A stretch of DNA of 64,000 bases from Bradyrhizobium sp. AZCC 2176. GTDB taxonomy: Bacteria; Pseudomonadota; Alphaproteobacteria; Rhizobiales; Xanthobacteraceae. Of this stretch, positions 50,402 to 58,971 are shown in pieces; position 1 is the first letter of the stretch, and each line of letters starts with the position of its first letter. The DNA is taken from NCBI RefSeq assembly GCF_036924645.1, contig NZ_JAZHRX010000001.1, positions 2,976,001 through 3,040,000 on the forward strand, written 5' to 3'. Below the pieces are notes generated by a model that was not told where the DNA came from, did not search any database, and saw only the letters and a list, made by a program, of their open reading frames with translations. The position numbers and the translations under genes were made by a program.

Positions 50402-51118
50402 CTAGATCAGCTTCATCCCTTTCAGGCTCGCATGCCCGCTCTTGCCGACGATGATGTGGTCGTGCACGGAAATGCCGAGCGGGGTGGCGATCTGCACGAT
50501 CGCCTTGGTCATGTGGATATCAGCCTGCGACGGGGTCGGATCGCCCGAGGGATGGTTGTGCACCAGGATCAGCGCGGTCGCCGACAGTTCGAGCGCGCGC
50601 TTGATCACCTCGCGCGGATAGACCGGCGTGTGGTCGACGGTGCCGGTCTGCTGGATTTCGTCCGCGATCAACTGGTTGCGCTTGTCGAGGAAGAGCAGGC
50701 GGAACTGCTCCTTGTCGGCAAACGCCATCCCGCTCCGGCAATAATCGATCACGTCGTTCCAGGACGACAGTGCGATCTTGCGCCTGATCTCGCCCTTCGC
50801 CACCCGGCTTGCGGCGGCCGCGAGCAATTTGATCTGGTTGATCGAGGCCTCGCCGATGCCGTCGACCTCGCGCAGGCGGGCAACCGGCGCGTGGATGACT
50901 TCGGCGAACGAGCCGAATTTTTTCAACAACGCTTTCGCCAGCGGCTTGGTGTCGCGCCGGGGCAGGGCCGGGAATAGCGCCATCTCCAGCAGTTCGTAAT
51001 CGCTCAGCGCTTCCGGTCCCGCACTATAAAAGCGCTCGCGCAGCCGCTCGCGATGGCCGTGATAATGCGGCGTCTCGGCGGCGGGTTGAATGGGGCTGTC
51101 GTTGGATTTGGCGGGCAT
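50402..51118 (-). CDS. radC: RadC family JAMM/MPN-domain protein
   Basis: About 238 residues from the ATG at 51118. The frame extends 36 bases further and the true start is uncertain. An N-terminal helix-hairpin-helix region ([11 protein letters not shown]) precedes the MPN domain with the metal motif [14 protein letters not shown]. Despite its name, a repair role is doubtful, and the catalytic activity is unproven. Its 3' end has two degenerate relatives at 43.7 and 46.2 kb. It is followed by accessory modules on the same strand and preceded by the map gene. Confidence 0.9.
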   Translation of the reverse strand: MPAKSNDSPIQPAAETPHYHGHRERLRERFYSAGPEALSDYELLEMALFPALPRRDTKPLAKALLKKFGSFAEVIHAPVARLREVDGIGEASINQIKLLAAAASRVAKGEIRRKIALSSWNDVIDYCRSGMAFADKEQFRLLFLDKRNQLIADEIQQTGTVDHTPVYPREVIKRALELSATALILVHNHPSGDPTPSQADIHMTKAIVQIATPLGISVHDHIIVGKSGHASLKGMKLI

Positions 51119-51227
51119 CGCCGCTAACCATGCCGCAGCGGCCAGCTTTTGCAATCACGAATTGTGGAAAATCCAGTGCATGGGCGACTGCCTTGGGCCT
51201 GCGCGGGCGCGGCGCGCTTCGGCCCAA

Positions 51228-52052
51228 CTACGTCGTAACCAGCGGCTTCTCACCGTTGCGCTCTGACAACGTGAAGATTTCGACGCCGTTGGCGGTCACG
51301 CCGACCGAATGCTCGAACTGCGCCGACAGCGAGCGGTCGCGCGTCACCGCGGTCCAGCCGTCGGACAGGATTTTTACATGCGGCTTGCCGAGATTGATCA
51401 TCGGCTCGATGGTGAAGAACATGCCGGGCTTCAGCATCACGCCTTCGCCGGGCCGGCCGATATGGATGATGTTCGGCTCGTCATGGAACATGCGCCCGAG
51501 GCCGTGGCCGCAGAAATCGCGCACCACGCTCATGCCCTGCGGCTCGACAAAACTCTGGATGGCGTGGCCGATGTCGCCGGTGGTGGCGCCGGGCTTCACC
51601 GCGGCGATGCCGCGCATCATGGCTTCATAGGTCACTTCAATCAGCCGCTCGGCCTTGCGCGCGACCGGGCCGATCACATACATGCGGCTGGAATCGCCGT
51701 ACCAGCCGTCGACGATCAAGGTAACGTCGATATTGACGATGTCGCCTTCCTTCAGCGCGCGGTCGCCGGGCATGCCGTGGCAGACGACGTGATTGATCGA
51801 GGTGCAGGTCGAATAACGGTAGCCGCGGTACATCAGCGTCGCCGGATAGGCGCCATGGCTGAAGGCGAAGTCGCGGACGAAGTCGTCGATCCGTGATGTC
51901 GGAACGCCCGCCTTGACGATGTCGGTGAGCTCGTCGAGGCACTTGGCGACCAGTGCCCCCGCTTTGCGCATGCCGGCGAACCCGCTCGCGCCATGCAGCT
52001 TGATCTGGCCGGTTTTTCGCAAGGAGGTATCTGACGCTTCGATATAGCTCAT
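51228..52052 (-). CDS. map: methionine aminopeptidase, type I
   Basis: 274 residues. The dinuclear metal site is complete: N-I-D-V-T (Asp), D-S-S-R-M (Asp), C-G-H-G-L-G-R-M-F-H (His), T-I-E-P-M (Glu), Q-F-E-H-S-V (Glu). V-V-C-H-G-M-P-G supplies the substrate histidine. It removes the initiator Met from nascent proteins. AAGGAGG lies within the coding sequence just after the start and is not its ribosome site. The upstream spacer to the MscS gene is 113 bases. Confidence 0.94.
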   Translation of the reverse strand: MSYIEASDTSLRKTGQIKLHGASGFAGMRKAGALVAKCLDELTDIVKAGVPTSRIDDFVRDFAFSHGAYPATLMYRGYRYSTCTSINHVVCHGMPGDRALKEGDIVNIDVTLIVDGWYGDSSRMYVIGPVARKAERLIEVTYEAMMRGIAAVKPGATTGDIGHAIQSFVEPQGMSVVRDFCGHGLGRMFHDEPNIIHIGRPGEGVMLKPGMFFTIEPMINLGKPHVKILSDGWTAVTRDRSLSAQFEHSVGVTANGVEIFTLSERNGEKPLVTT

Positions 52053-52165
52053 GGGCGGGTCATGCTTTGGCGAACAGGAATAGTTGATAATGGTCTAATT
52101 TAGTGATCGGAGCGGTCAGCGGCAAGCCGGGGTTGAGGTGCCGGAGACTCTAAAAAAGCTTGCAT

Positions 52166-53476
52166 CTAGCCGGAAACTTCCACCACGGGCTCGACCGGCA
52201 GCGCACCGCCGCGGACGCGGATTTCGCGGACCGGATAGGGAACACGGATCCCCTCGCGCTTGAAGGCGTCCCACAGCGCCAGCATCACCTCGCTCTTCAC
52301 GTTGTCCAGGCCGTCGGGGTCGGGCAGCCAGAAGGTCAGGGAGAACTTCATCCCGATCTCGGCGAATTCGGTCAGGATACAGTTCGGCGGCTTGTTCTTG
52401 ATGGCGCGCGGCACCGCGCCGGCAATATCGATGGCCAGCTTGCACACCGCCCGCGGATCGGCGTCGTAATTGGTGCTGAACAGCACCTTCACCAGCGTGT
52501 TCTTGTCGGTATAGGTCCAGTTCACGACCTTCTGCGTCACCAGATCCTCGTTCGGGATCAGGAACTCGCGGCCGTCGCCGGCGGCAACCGAGATGTAGCG
52601 CGTCTTCATCGTGCTGATGCGGCCGGTGTTGTCGCCGATGGTGACGAGGTCGCCCGGTTTCACCGATTTGTCGACCAGCAGGATGATGCCGCTGATGAAG
52701 TTGGCCACGATCTTCTGCAGGCCGAGGCCGATACCGACGCCAGCCGCCCCGGTGAACACCGCGAGCGCCGCGAGGTTGATGCCGACCGCGCTCAAGGCGA
52801 CCGCAACGGCAAATACCATCAGCGTCAGCCGGACGATCTTGACCAGCAGCACCTGGATCGACGGGGTCAGATCGCCGGATCGGGTGATCCGGCCTTCCAC
52901 GAAATTGCTGGCGATGTTGGTCAGCCACAGCGCCACGATCAGGAGCGCGCCGAGCTTGATCAGCAGCAGCGGTGTCAGCCGCAGGTCACCGAGCACGATC
53001 GAGACCGAGTCGAGCGCTTCGATCACCGGCTCGAGCTGGCCCAGGATGCTCAAGGCCACCACCAGCCATGCCGATATCGACACCAGCCGGACCACAAAGG
53101 TATTGCGGATTACCGAGGTAACCAGGTTGATGACCAGCCACGCGACGGCGAGCTTGGCGGCCACCGCGAGCAGATAGCTGCGGCTCGGCCAGGTCGACGC
53201 CGTCATGACGCCGCGCGCCAGCATCATCAGCACCGCGAACACCGCCGTCGACGTACTGCCGACCAGAACGCGGATGAACAGCCGGAGCGGCGCCGGCCAC
53301 CCCATCGCAACCGACGATACGTCGATCCTGGAGCGGACCGCCGCGCCGCCGGCCCAGGCGAGCCCGGCCGCAGTCAGGATCAGCCCGAGCTGCAGATAGA
53401 ACCAGGGCGAGGTGACCTCCGCACCGACCGATCGCGCGGCGTTGTGCAGGGTCTCGATGATCTCGTTCAAATCCAT
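52166..53476 (-). CDS. MscS-family mechanosensitive ion channel
   Basis: 436 residues from the ATG at 53476. Several N-terminal spans precede the conserved pore helix (A-L-A-V-F-T-G-A-A-G-V-G-I-G-L-G-L-Q near residue 240), then N-F-I-S-G-I-I-L-L and the beta domain P-G-D-L-V-T-I-G, R-Y-I-S-V and P-N-E-D-L-V-T-Q-K-V-V-N-W. It releases solutes on osmotic downshock. Eight residues upstream are possible from another start. It is divergent from the antiporter gene. Confidence 0.92.
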   Translation of the reverse strand: MDLNEIIETLHNAARSVGAEVTSPWFYLQLGLILTAAGLAWAGGAAVRSRIDVSSVAMGWPAPLRLFIRVLVGSTSTAVFAVLMMLARGVMTASTWPSRSYLLAVAAKLAVAWLVINLVTSVIRNTFVVRLVSISAWLVVALSILGQLEPVIEALDSVSIVLGDLRLTPLLLIKLGALLIVALWLTNIASNFVEGRITRSGDLTPSIQVLLVKIVRLTLMVFAVAVALSAVGINLAALAVFTGAAGVGIGLGLQKIVANFISGIILLVDKSVKPGDLVTIGDNTGRISTMKTRYISVAAGDGREFLIPNEDLVTQKVVNWTYTDKNTLVKVLFSTNYDADPRAVCKLAIDIAGAVPRAIKNKPPNCILTEFAEIGMKFSLTFWLPDPDGLDNVKSEVMLALWDAFKREGIRVPYPVREIRVRGGALPVEPVVEVSG

Positions 53477-53718
53477 CGGCAAAATCTCGTTCGAGGCCAC
53501 CCGGCCTCATCAGGCACAAATTGATTCGCGCGTAGCAGGCAGATTCCCACAAGCGGCGTGCGGATGCCATCGATACGCAGCTACGGGGATAGGTCAGGCC
53601 CGTAAATCGGGCACATTGCCGCTATCGAAGAAATGGGTTGGCGTTCAACTGTGGCAACGATAAGGAAGGATGCAATTGCAGGTATTTGCGGCGATTGCGA
53701 AGGTTATTGCGGAGGTTC

Positions 53719-55512
53719 ATGGCTTCTCTCGACTCGGTCAGCATAGCCATCTTTCTGGGCGCCATCCTGGTGATGGCGGGCATCCTGTCGAGCCTGCTCG
53801 CGCTGCGCTTCGGGGCGCCGCTGCTGCTGGTGTTCCTCCTGATCGGCATGCTGGCGGGCGACGCCGGGCCGGGCCAGCTCTCCTTCGATGACGTCCGCAC
53901 CACCTACCTGGTGGGATCGGTGGCGCTGGCGCTGATCCTGTTCGACGGCGGCCTGCGGACCAAGTTTCAAAGCATCCGTATCGTGCTGGGGCCATCGATG
54001 GTGCTGGCAACCATCGGCGTGCTGCTCACCGCTCTGATTGCCGCGCCGGCCGCCAAATATGCGCTCGATCTGAACTGGACCGAGTCGCTGCTGGTCGGCG
54101 CCGTGGTGGCATCGACCGATGCCGCGGCGGTGTTCCTGCTCGTGCACACCCAGGGCCTGCGCCTGCGCCCCCGTGTCGGCGCGACCCTGGAAGCCGAATC
54201 CGGTACCAACGACCCGTTTGCGATCTTTCTCACCCTGATGCTGGTCGAATTCATTTCACTCGGTGAAAGCTCGCCCGCGCATGTTGTCATGGAGCTCGCG
54301 CGCGAAGGCCTGCTCGGCGCCGTCGTCGGTGTGACCGGTGGCCGTCTGGTGGTGCTGGCGCTCAATCGCATGGCGCTGCCGCAAGGCCTGCATGCGCCCT
54401 TTGTCACGACCGCCGCGCTGGTGATCTTCGGCGTGTCGCAGATCTCGCACGCCTCGGGATTTCTCGCGGTCTATCTCGCCGGCATCATCGTCGGCAACCG
54501 GCCGACGCGCGCGCACAATTCGGTGGTGACGTTTCTCGACGCCGCGACCTGGCTGGCGCAGATCGTGATGTTCGTTCTGCTGGGCCTTCTGGCGTCACCG
54601 CAGCGCCTGCTGGACAGCGTGGGTCCCTCGGTGATCGTGGCGCTGGTGCTGATGCTGGTGGCGCGGCCGCTCGCGGTGCTCGTGTGCCTGGCGCCGTTCC
54701 GGTTCAACTGGCGGGAAAAGATTTTCATCGCCTGGACCGGCCTGCGCGGGGCGGTTGCGATTTTTCTCGCTTCGATCCCGATGCTGGTCGGACTGTCGAA
54801 GGCCTATCTCTATTTCGACGTCGCCTTTGTCGTGGTTGTCATCTCGCTGCTGCTGCAGGGCTGGACGCTGGCGCCGGCGGCACGGTGGCTGCACGTGGCG
54901 CTGCCGCGTGTCGACCGCGGTCCGCGGCGCGTCGAGCTGGACCTGCCGGGCCAGCTCGAGCAGCAACTGGTCGGCTATCCGGTACGGCCGAAGAGTCTCT
55001 ACTTCCGCCGCGGCCTGCTCCCGTCCTGGTCGAAGCCGACGCTGGTGATCCGCGATGAGCGGATTCTCTCGCCCGTCGAGGCCGACCCGGTTGCGGCCGG
55101 CGATTACATCTATCTGCTGGCGCCGCCTGAAAAGGCCGAGGCGCTGGACCGCTTCTTCGTCGACATGGCGCCGAGCTCGGCGCCCGACCCGCATCTGCTC
55201 GGCGACTTCATGGTCTCAGGCGAGCACACGCTCGGCGAACTGGCCGAGATCTACGGCGTCACCGTCGGGGAAGAGCAGGCGAAGCTGACGCTGGCCGATT
55301 ATTTCGACATTCATCTCGACCAGGCGCCCAAGGCAGGCACTGAGCTTGTGCTGGATCCCATCGTGCTGGTCGCGCGCAGCATCGGCGGCGGGCGGGTCAA
55401 TGTGGTCGGCCTTCGGCTGCCCGAAGAGGAGGAGCAGGTAGTGCCCTTGACGCGCACGCAGCAGGCCAAGCGCAAGCTCGCGGAGATCTGGTCGTCGGTG
55501 GCGGGGGTCTAG
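53719..55512 (+). CDS. potassium/proton antiporter, NhaP2/CvrA type
   Basis: 597 residues. A CPA1 transmembrane region covers the first 390 (E-S-G-T-N-D-P-F-A-I-F near residue 160, W-T-G-L-R-G-A-V-A-I near 340). A TrkA-C regulatory domain (about 420-490, I-R-D-E-R-I-L-S-P-V-E-A-D-P-V) and a CorC/HlyC-like C-terminal domain follow. This domain order is that of Vc-NhaP2-type K+(Na+)/H+ antiporters. GGAGG ends three bases before the ATG at 53719, rather close. An earlier open frame lacks conserved sequence. Confidence 0.9.
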   Translation: MASLDSVSIAIFLGAILVMAGILSSLLALRFGAPLLLVFLLIGMLAGDAGPGQLSFDDVRTTYLVGSVALALILFDGGLRTKFQSIRIVLGPSMVLATIGVLLTALIAAPAAKYALDLNWTESLLVGAVVASTDAAAVFLLVHTQGLRLRPRVGATLEAESGTNDPFAIFLTLMLVEFISLGESSPAHVVMELAREGLLGAVVGVTGGRLVVLALNRMALPQGLHAPFVTTAALVIFGVSQISHASGFLAVYLAGIIVGNRPTRAHNSVVTFLDAATWLAQIVMFVLLGLLASPQRLLDSVGPSVIVALVLMLVARPLAVLVCLAPFRFNWREKIFIAWTGLRGAVAIFLASIPMLVGLSKAYLYFDVAFVVVVISLLLQGWTLAPAARWLHVALPRVDRGPRRVELDLPGQLEQQLVGYPVRPKSLYFRRGLLPSWSKPTLVIRDERILSPVEADPVAAGDYIYLLAPPEKAEALDRFFVDMAPSSAPDPHLLGDFMVSGEHTLGELAEIYGVTVGEEQAKLTLADYFDIHLDQAPKAGTELVLDPIVLVARSIGGGRVNVVGLRLPEEEEQVVPLTRTQQAKRKLAEIWSSVAGV

Positions 55513-55541
55513 TTGCCCGCTGCGCATCGCGCAGCCGACCG

Positions 55542-55829
55542 TCAGGCGCCTTCGACAATGATAAAATCGGCATCGGCATATTGCTGGCGGATCGCTCGCG
55601 CTTTCTGGTACTCTGCGCTCCGGTAGCAGACCATCGCCGTTTCGTAATCGGCGAACTCCACGACGACGTTGCGATCGCGCGCCTGGCCTTCCATCAGTTC
55701 GAATTGGCCGCCGCGCACGATGAATTTCGCCCCGAATTTCTCGAAGGCCGGCCGAGCCGCGGCGAGATAATCAGGGTATCGTTCGGGCTGCCGAACGCTG
55801 ACGCGCACGATCCAGTAGGCTTTGGACAT
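55542..55829 (-). CDS. DUF1330 family protein
   Basis: 95 residues with the DUF1330 alpha/beta fold: A-Y-W-I-V-R-V-S-V, Y-P-D-Y-L-A-A-A-R-P, F-G-A-K-F-I-V-R-G-G, V-V-E-F-A-D-Y-E-T-A, and the final A-D-A-D-F-I-I-V-E-G. Function unknown. GGAG seven bases before the ATG at 55829 fixes the start. It follows a small hypothetical gene by two bases, an operon divergent from a LysR regulator that probably controls it. Confidence 0.87.
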   Translation of the reverse strand: MSKAYWIVRVSVRQPERYPDYLAAARPAFEKFGAKFIVRGGQFELMEGQARDRNVVVEFADYETAMVCYRSAEYQKARAIRQQYADADFIIVEGA

Positions 55830-55831
55830 GA

Positions 55832-56059
55832 TCAATCTCCGTGTTCAGGTTCAGGCGACGGCAGGCACGTCGGATGGTTCAGCCGCGCTGCCAAGGCGAC
55901 GACTGCTGCGATCAACCGTGCAAACGCCGCCCGAACAGCCGCTGCCTGTGCGGCCCGCGCTTCCCGGATGAGCTTTTCTTTCATCGCGGAATAGTCGGCG
56001 GGCGACATCAGGCGGATTTCGGGGGCGCCGGCCTCGGACCGGCTCTTGACCTGCATCAT
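55832..56059 (-). CDS. small hypothetical protein (75 aa)
   Basis: 75 residues. A basic N-terminal part (L-M-S-P-A-D-Y-S-A-M-K-E-K-L-I-R-E-A) leads into a long Ala-rich amphipathic-to-hydrophobic helix (A-F-A-R-L-I-A-A-V-V-A-L-A-A-R-L), possibly membrane-associated. GGAG precedes the ATG at 56059. Related short proteins occur in rhizobia without known function. It is the first gene of the unit with the DUF1330 protein. Confidence 0.6.
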   Translation of the reverse strand: MMQVKSRSEAGAPEIRLMSPADYSAMKEKLIREARAAQAAAVRAAFARLIAAVVALAARLNHPTCLPSPEPEHGD

Positions 56060-56175
56060 CGGCTCCGTCGTTCGCGCTGCGCCGCCTTGAAACGCCGCGA
56101 TGCGATGGCTTTACGACGCAAAGATAATCACATAAAATGAATTATAATGATAAATATGATCTCTATGAGAGATAG

Positions 56176-57066
56176 ATGGACCTGTCCGATCTGAAGATAT
56201 TCAGCGCCGTGGTTCGCGAAGGCAGCGTGACCAGGGCCGCGCAGCGGCTGTATCGCGTTCAATCCAATGTGACCACGCGCATCCGACAGCTCGAAGACGA
56301 TATCGGCGTTGCACTCTTCATTCGCGAAGGAAAGCGCCTGCATCTGTCGCCGGCCGGACAGGTGTTGCTGGACTACGCGGATCGGCTCCTCGCGCTCGCC
56401 GAAGAGGCGCGCCATGCGGTGCAGGATCCACGGCCGCGCGGCACCTTCCGTCTGGGTGCAATGGAAAGCACCGCCGCCGTCCGCTTGCCCGGACCGCTGA
56501 ACGAGTATCATCGGCTCTATCCGGACGTGGCCCTCGAACTTCGTACCGGGAATCCGCCGGCGCTTTCAACGGCGCTGCTGGCCCATGAACTCGATGCGGC
56601 GCTCGTGACCTTGCCGATTGCGGAAGCGCTGTTCGAGAAGGTGGCGGTGTTCGAGGAAGAACCCGTCATCGTTTCCGCCGCCGACACGCCGGCGATTGGC
56701 AAAGGCAAAAATCCGTACTTTCCGCGCACTATCATCGCGTTCGAGCATGGCTGCCCGCACCGCAAGCGATTGGAGGACTGGTATGCGCTTCGCGATCAAA
56801 TGCCGAATCGAACGATAGAGCTGGGTTCCTATCACGCCATGCTCGGATGCGTCGTCGCCGGCATGGGCGTTGCGCTGCTGCCGAGAAGCGTGCTGACGAC
56901 ATTTCCGGAAAGCCGGAGGTTGAAGGTCCATCGGCTGCCGCCGGGTGAGAACCGCGCCGATACCTACCTGATCTGGCGCAAGGGAGCCGATTCGCCCAAG
57001 GTGCAGGCGCTGCGGGATTTGCTGACGAAGCAACGCGCGGGGCTGGAAAGGAAAGCGATACAGTGA
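56176..57066 (+). CDS. LysR-family transcriptional regulator
   Basis: 296 residues: LysR helix-turn-helix at residues 1-60 (G-S-V-T-R-A-A-Q-R-L, V-T-T-R-I-R-Q-L-E, L-F-I-R-E-G-K-R), effector domain after residue 90 (L-G-A-M-E-S-T-A-A-V-R-L-P, a phrase shared by GltC/YofA-like regulators). The 116-base divergent spacer contains a TATAAT box (56143-56148). A small palindrome, ATCTCT-ATG-AGAGAT (56159-56173), overlaps its ribosome site and is a candidate autoregulatory site. The likely target is the divergent DUF1330 unit. Confidence 0.88.
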   Translation: MDLSDLKIFSAVVREGSVTRAAQRLYRVQSNVTTRIRQLEDDIGVALFIREGKRLHLSPAGQVLLDYADRLLALAEEARHAVQDPRPRGTFRLGAMESTAAVRLPGPLNEYHRLYPDVALELRTGNPPALSTALLAHELDAALVTLPIAEALFEKVAVFEEEPVIVSAADTPAIGKGKNPYFPRTIIAFEHGCPHRKRLEDWYALRDQMPNRTIELGSYHAMLGCVVAGMGVALLPRSVLTTFPESRRLKVHRLPPGENRADTYLIWRKGADSPKVQALRDLLTKQRAGLERKAIQ

Positions 57067-57067
57067 G

Positions 57068-57100
57068 GGAAAGGCCCGAGCCGTTGGCCGGGGCCTTTCC
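57068..57100. terminator. bidirectional terminator hairpin
   Basis: GGAAAGGCCC (57068-57077) and GGGCCTTTCC (57091-57100) form a perfect 10-pair stem with a 13-base loop. It begins two bases after the LysR stop and lies 20 bases beyond the stop of the convergent small-protein gene, so it can serve both. Confidence 0.75.
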
Positions 57101-57119
57101 ATTCAAGTGCCGTGCGGCA

Positions 57120-57386
57120 TCAATAGATGTCGGGAGCGCAAACGTTGACGGTGCGCGGACCGTAGGCGGTGAAGATCGTCTTGTAGCAGCTTCCGCCGAC
57201 ATAGAACGACGACCCAAAGTGGCGATGGCCCCAGTAACCATGTCCACCATGGCCGCCGAAATGCATGCCGCTGCCGCCATGCCCATGACCTCCGTGCCCA
57301 TGACCGCCGCCGGCGGACGCAGGAGCAACCGCAGCCGCGGTCAGAGCGAAAGCCGCTACGGCAGCGAGGGAAATCTTGCGAAACAT
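57120..57386 (-). CDS. small exported His/Gly-rich protein
   Basis: 88 residues. Signal peptide M-F-R-K-I-S-L-A-A-V-A-A-F-A-L with cleavage at A-S-A near residue 25. The mature protein begins with repeated G-H-G and G-G-H units (about 11 histidines in 30 residues), which could bind Ni, Zn or Cu, then a C-terminal part with two cysteines (S-C-Y-K, N-V-C-A). Function unknown. Periplasmic metal buffering is a guess from composition. Similar proteins are frequent in Bradyrhizobium. Confidence 0.72.
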   Translation of the reverse strand: MFRKISLAAVAAFALTAAAVAPASAGGGHGHGGHGHGGSGMHFGGHGGHGYWGHRHFGSSFYVGGSCYKTIFTAYGPRTVNVCAPDIY

Positions 57387-57632
57387 TTGTGTTCTCCATT
57401 CCAGGCGTGATTGCCTGACATGCTGATAAGACGTGTCCGATGCGGAGGAAGTTCGAGGGATTTTTATGAACCGGTGTTCAGGTGTGACTTACAGCACGTA
57501 GCAAGCGTTCGATGCCCTCACCCGAGTGATCAGGAAGCGCGATCCTGCGCAGGTCGTCGGTGCGATCTGTGCCGGCGTGCCCGCCACGGACCGCGACCCT
57601 TGAAAACTCGGCGCCTGGCGTTGTGCCAGGAA

Positions 57633-57860
57633 TCACTCTTCCAGCGTAAATCCAACGCGCAGCGTGACCTGATAATGCCGAACGGACCCGTTTTCGATAT
57701 GGCCTCTGGTTTGCACGACTTCGAACCACTTCATTTCGCGAATGGTTTTTGAGGCGCGGGTGATGGCGTTCTGCACGGCGTCCTCAATGCTTTTTTCGGA
57801 AGATCCGACGAGATCCAGGATCTTGTAAACGTGATCCTTCGTTCCAGTGGCAACTGGCAT
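57633..57860 (-). CDS. dodecin-family flavin-binding protein
   Basis: 75 residues. [20 protein letters not shown] and W-F-E-V-V-Q-T-R-G are the dodecin hallmarks. W45 and Q64 have the same 19-residue spacing as the flavin-stacking Trp and the Gln of archaeal dodecin. Dodecins assemble into hollow dodecamers that store riboflavin or FMN and protect it from light. It is monocistronic. Confidence 0.9.
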   Translation of the reverse strand: MPVATGTKDHVYKILDLVGSSEKSIEDAVQNAITRASKTIREMKWFEVVQTRGHIENGSVRHYQVTLRVGFTLEE

Positions 57861-57976
57861 AGCTAACCTCCATTGCGGCGATGGGCTTACTTCCTTCTCC
57901 CAAGGTTTTAGTCCGATCGGGAGTGAGCTCTTGTTCTGAACGAGTTCTCGACCCCTTCAGTTCCAAGCCTTCTGGC

Positions 57977-58139
57977 GCGTAGGGCGGATTGGAGTGGAAG
58001 GCGTAATCCGCCGTTTGCGGCTCCAATGCCACATCCGCTGTGCTATCCTGCGACCGATGCCGAAATGATCGTAGTGAATACAATCGGCGCACAGGCTTAA
58101 AGCGGCGGATTACGCCTTGGGCTCCAATCCGCCCTACGA
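57977..58139. repeat. long inverted repeat
   Basis: GCGTAGGGCGGATTGGAG...GGCGTAATCCGCCG at the left is the mirror of GGCGGATTACGCC...GCTCCAATCCGCCCTACG at the right, with about 90 bases between. Each arm also folds on itself (GGCGGATT with AATCCGCC). I recall this type as common in Bradyrhizobium and some other GC-rich bacteria. Confidence 0.78.
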
Positions 58140-58369
58140 GTTGTGTGCTCAATTTGCCCGACCGGGCAAATCAGTGAGCGCTTCGGCCCACGGTCGCACG
58201 GTCTCGCTTCCAAAAACACCACCAAACCCGCTGCGCGCAAAATCGAATTTCGGCAGCCATTTCAACGTGATTTTGGTCGTCCAGATTGCGCAGCAAAAAT
58301 ATACCGCTTCTCATTCCCCCCAAATCAGCTCCATCTTCGCGCCATCCCGCCTCATCGAAGAGGGGCGTA

Positions 58370-58795
58370 CGCGTCGTCACGATACGTGGAGTGCGGGTTG
58401 CGGTGGACGCGATGGCGTTGCGCGCGCGAGATGTTGCAGGGCGGCCTCAAGCTGGTCTTGGGGCTGTGAGCGATCGATCCGCGCAGGACGAGCGGCGTTG
58501 TTGCGTACGGCAAAAGCGTGTGGTTCTGGCACCCGTGGCTGGTGTCAAGCTGGCGGAGATTGATCGAAATCCAACCGGGTTCGATCGGTCGTCAATCCGG
58601 CAGCGACGGAGGCAAGAGGAATTCGTCTCCGGGAAGAGCGCGCCATAAGCCGTCAAACCATTGCGCAGGGAAGGCCGGATGCTCTCCGCTGGACCTGTAT
58701 GCTCGTGTGCGCACTTCTTTGTGCACATTGCACACGAGACCGCGGGTGCAGCGCGCACCCGGTCTTCCCTGCGCCCTCGTTTTTTCGAGGGACAC
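58370..58795. repeat. complex repeat element with multi-hairpin core
   Basis: An about 425-base stretch that I recall in variant form from many Bradyrhizobium contigs. Its structured core (58663-58791) has an outer 16-pair stem (58663-58678 with 58759-58774, one G-U), an inner 9-pair stem CTCGTGTGC/GCACACGAG (58702-58710 with 58730-58738), and a GGGTGC/GCACCC hairpin (58744-58760) that competes with the outer stem for two bases. A final CCCTCG-T6-CGAGGG hairpin (58774-58791) follows. The fold is more elaborate than a plain REP palindrome and could be a small RNA. Confidence 0.6.
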
Positions 58796-58971
58796 GAGCT
58801 GTCGCATCAACTCGGGGCGTGCGTCGCCTGCGAGCGTAGAGGTGCGTCTGGGCCTGTTGAGGCCGGTCCCCCGCCGGCCGCATTTCCGCTGTTGAGGAAT
58901 AGGCGGACTATCATTAGCTTAGCCGAAGGTCATTCGATGACCTGACGGTGGAAACGCAAGGAGACACAACA

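Larger units (their letters stand above)
57861..58971. other. 1.1-kb region without a supported gene
   Basis: Between dodecin and the GrdB-like gene. It holds an inverted repeat (57977-58139) and a larger element with several hairpins (about 58370-58795). Short open frames occur on both strands, but none has a ribosome site, signal or recognisable domain. The last 60 bases should carry the promoter and ribosome site of the next gene. Confidence 0.7.

Noticed and set aside
52160..53524. 454-residue open frame antisense to the MscS channel
   Set aside because: Gln/Arg/His-rich shadow frame spanning the channel gene exactly.
58171..58895. Several overlapping short frames in the 58-kb non-coding region
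   Set aside because: They lie over a structured repeat element, lack ribosome sites, and look like the spurious small proteins often annotated on such repeats.
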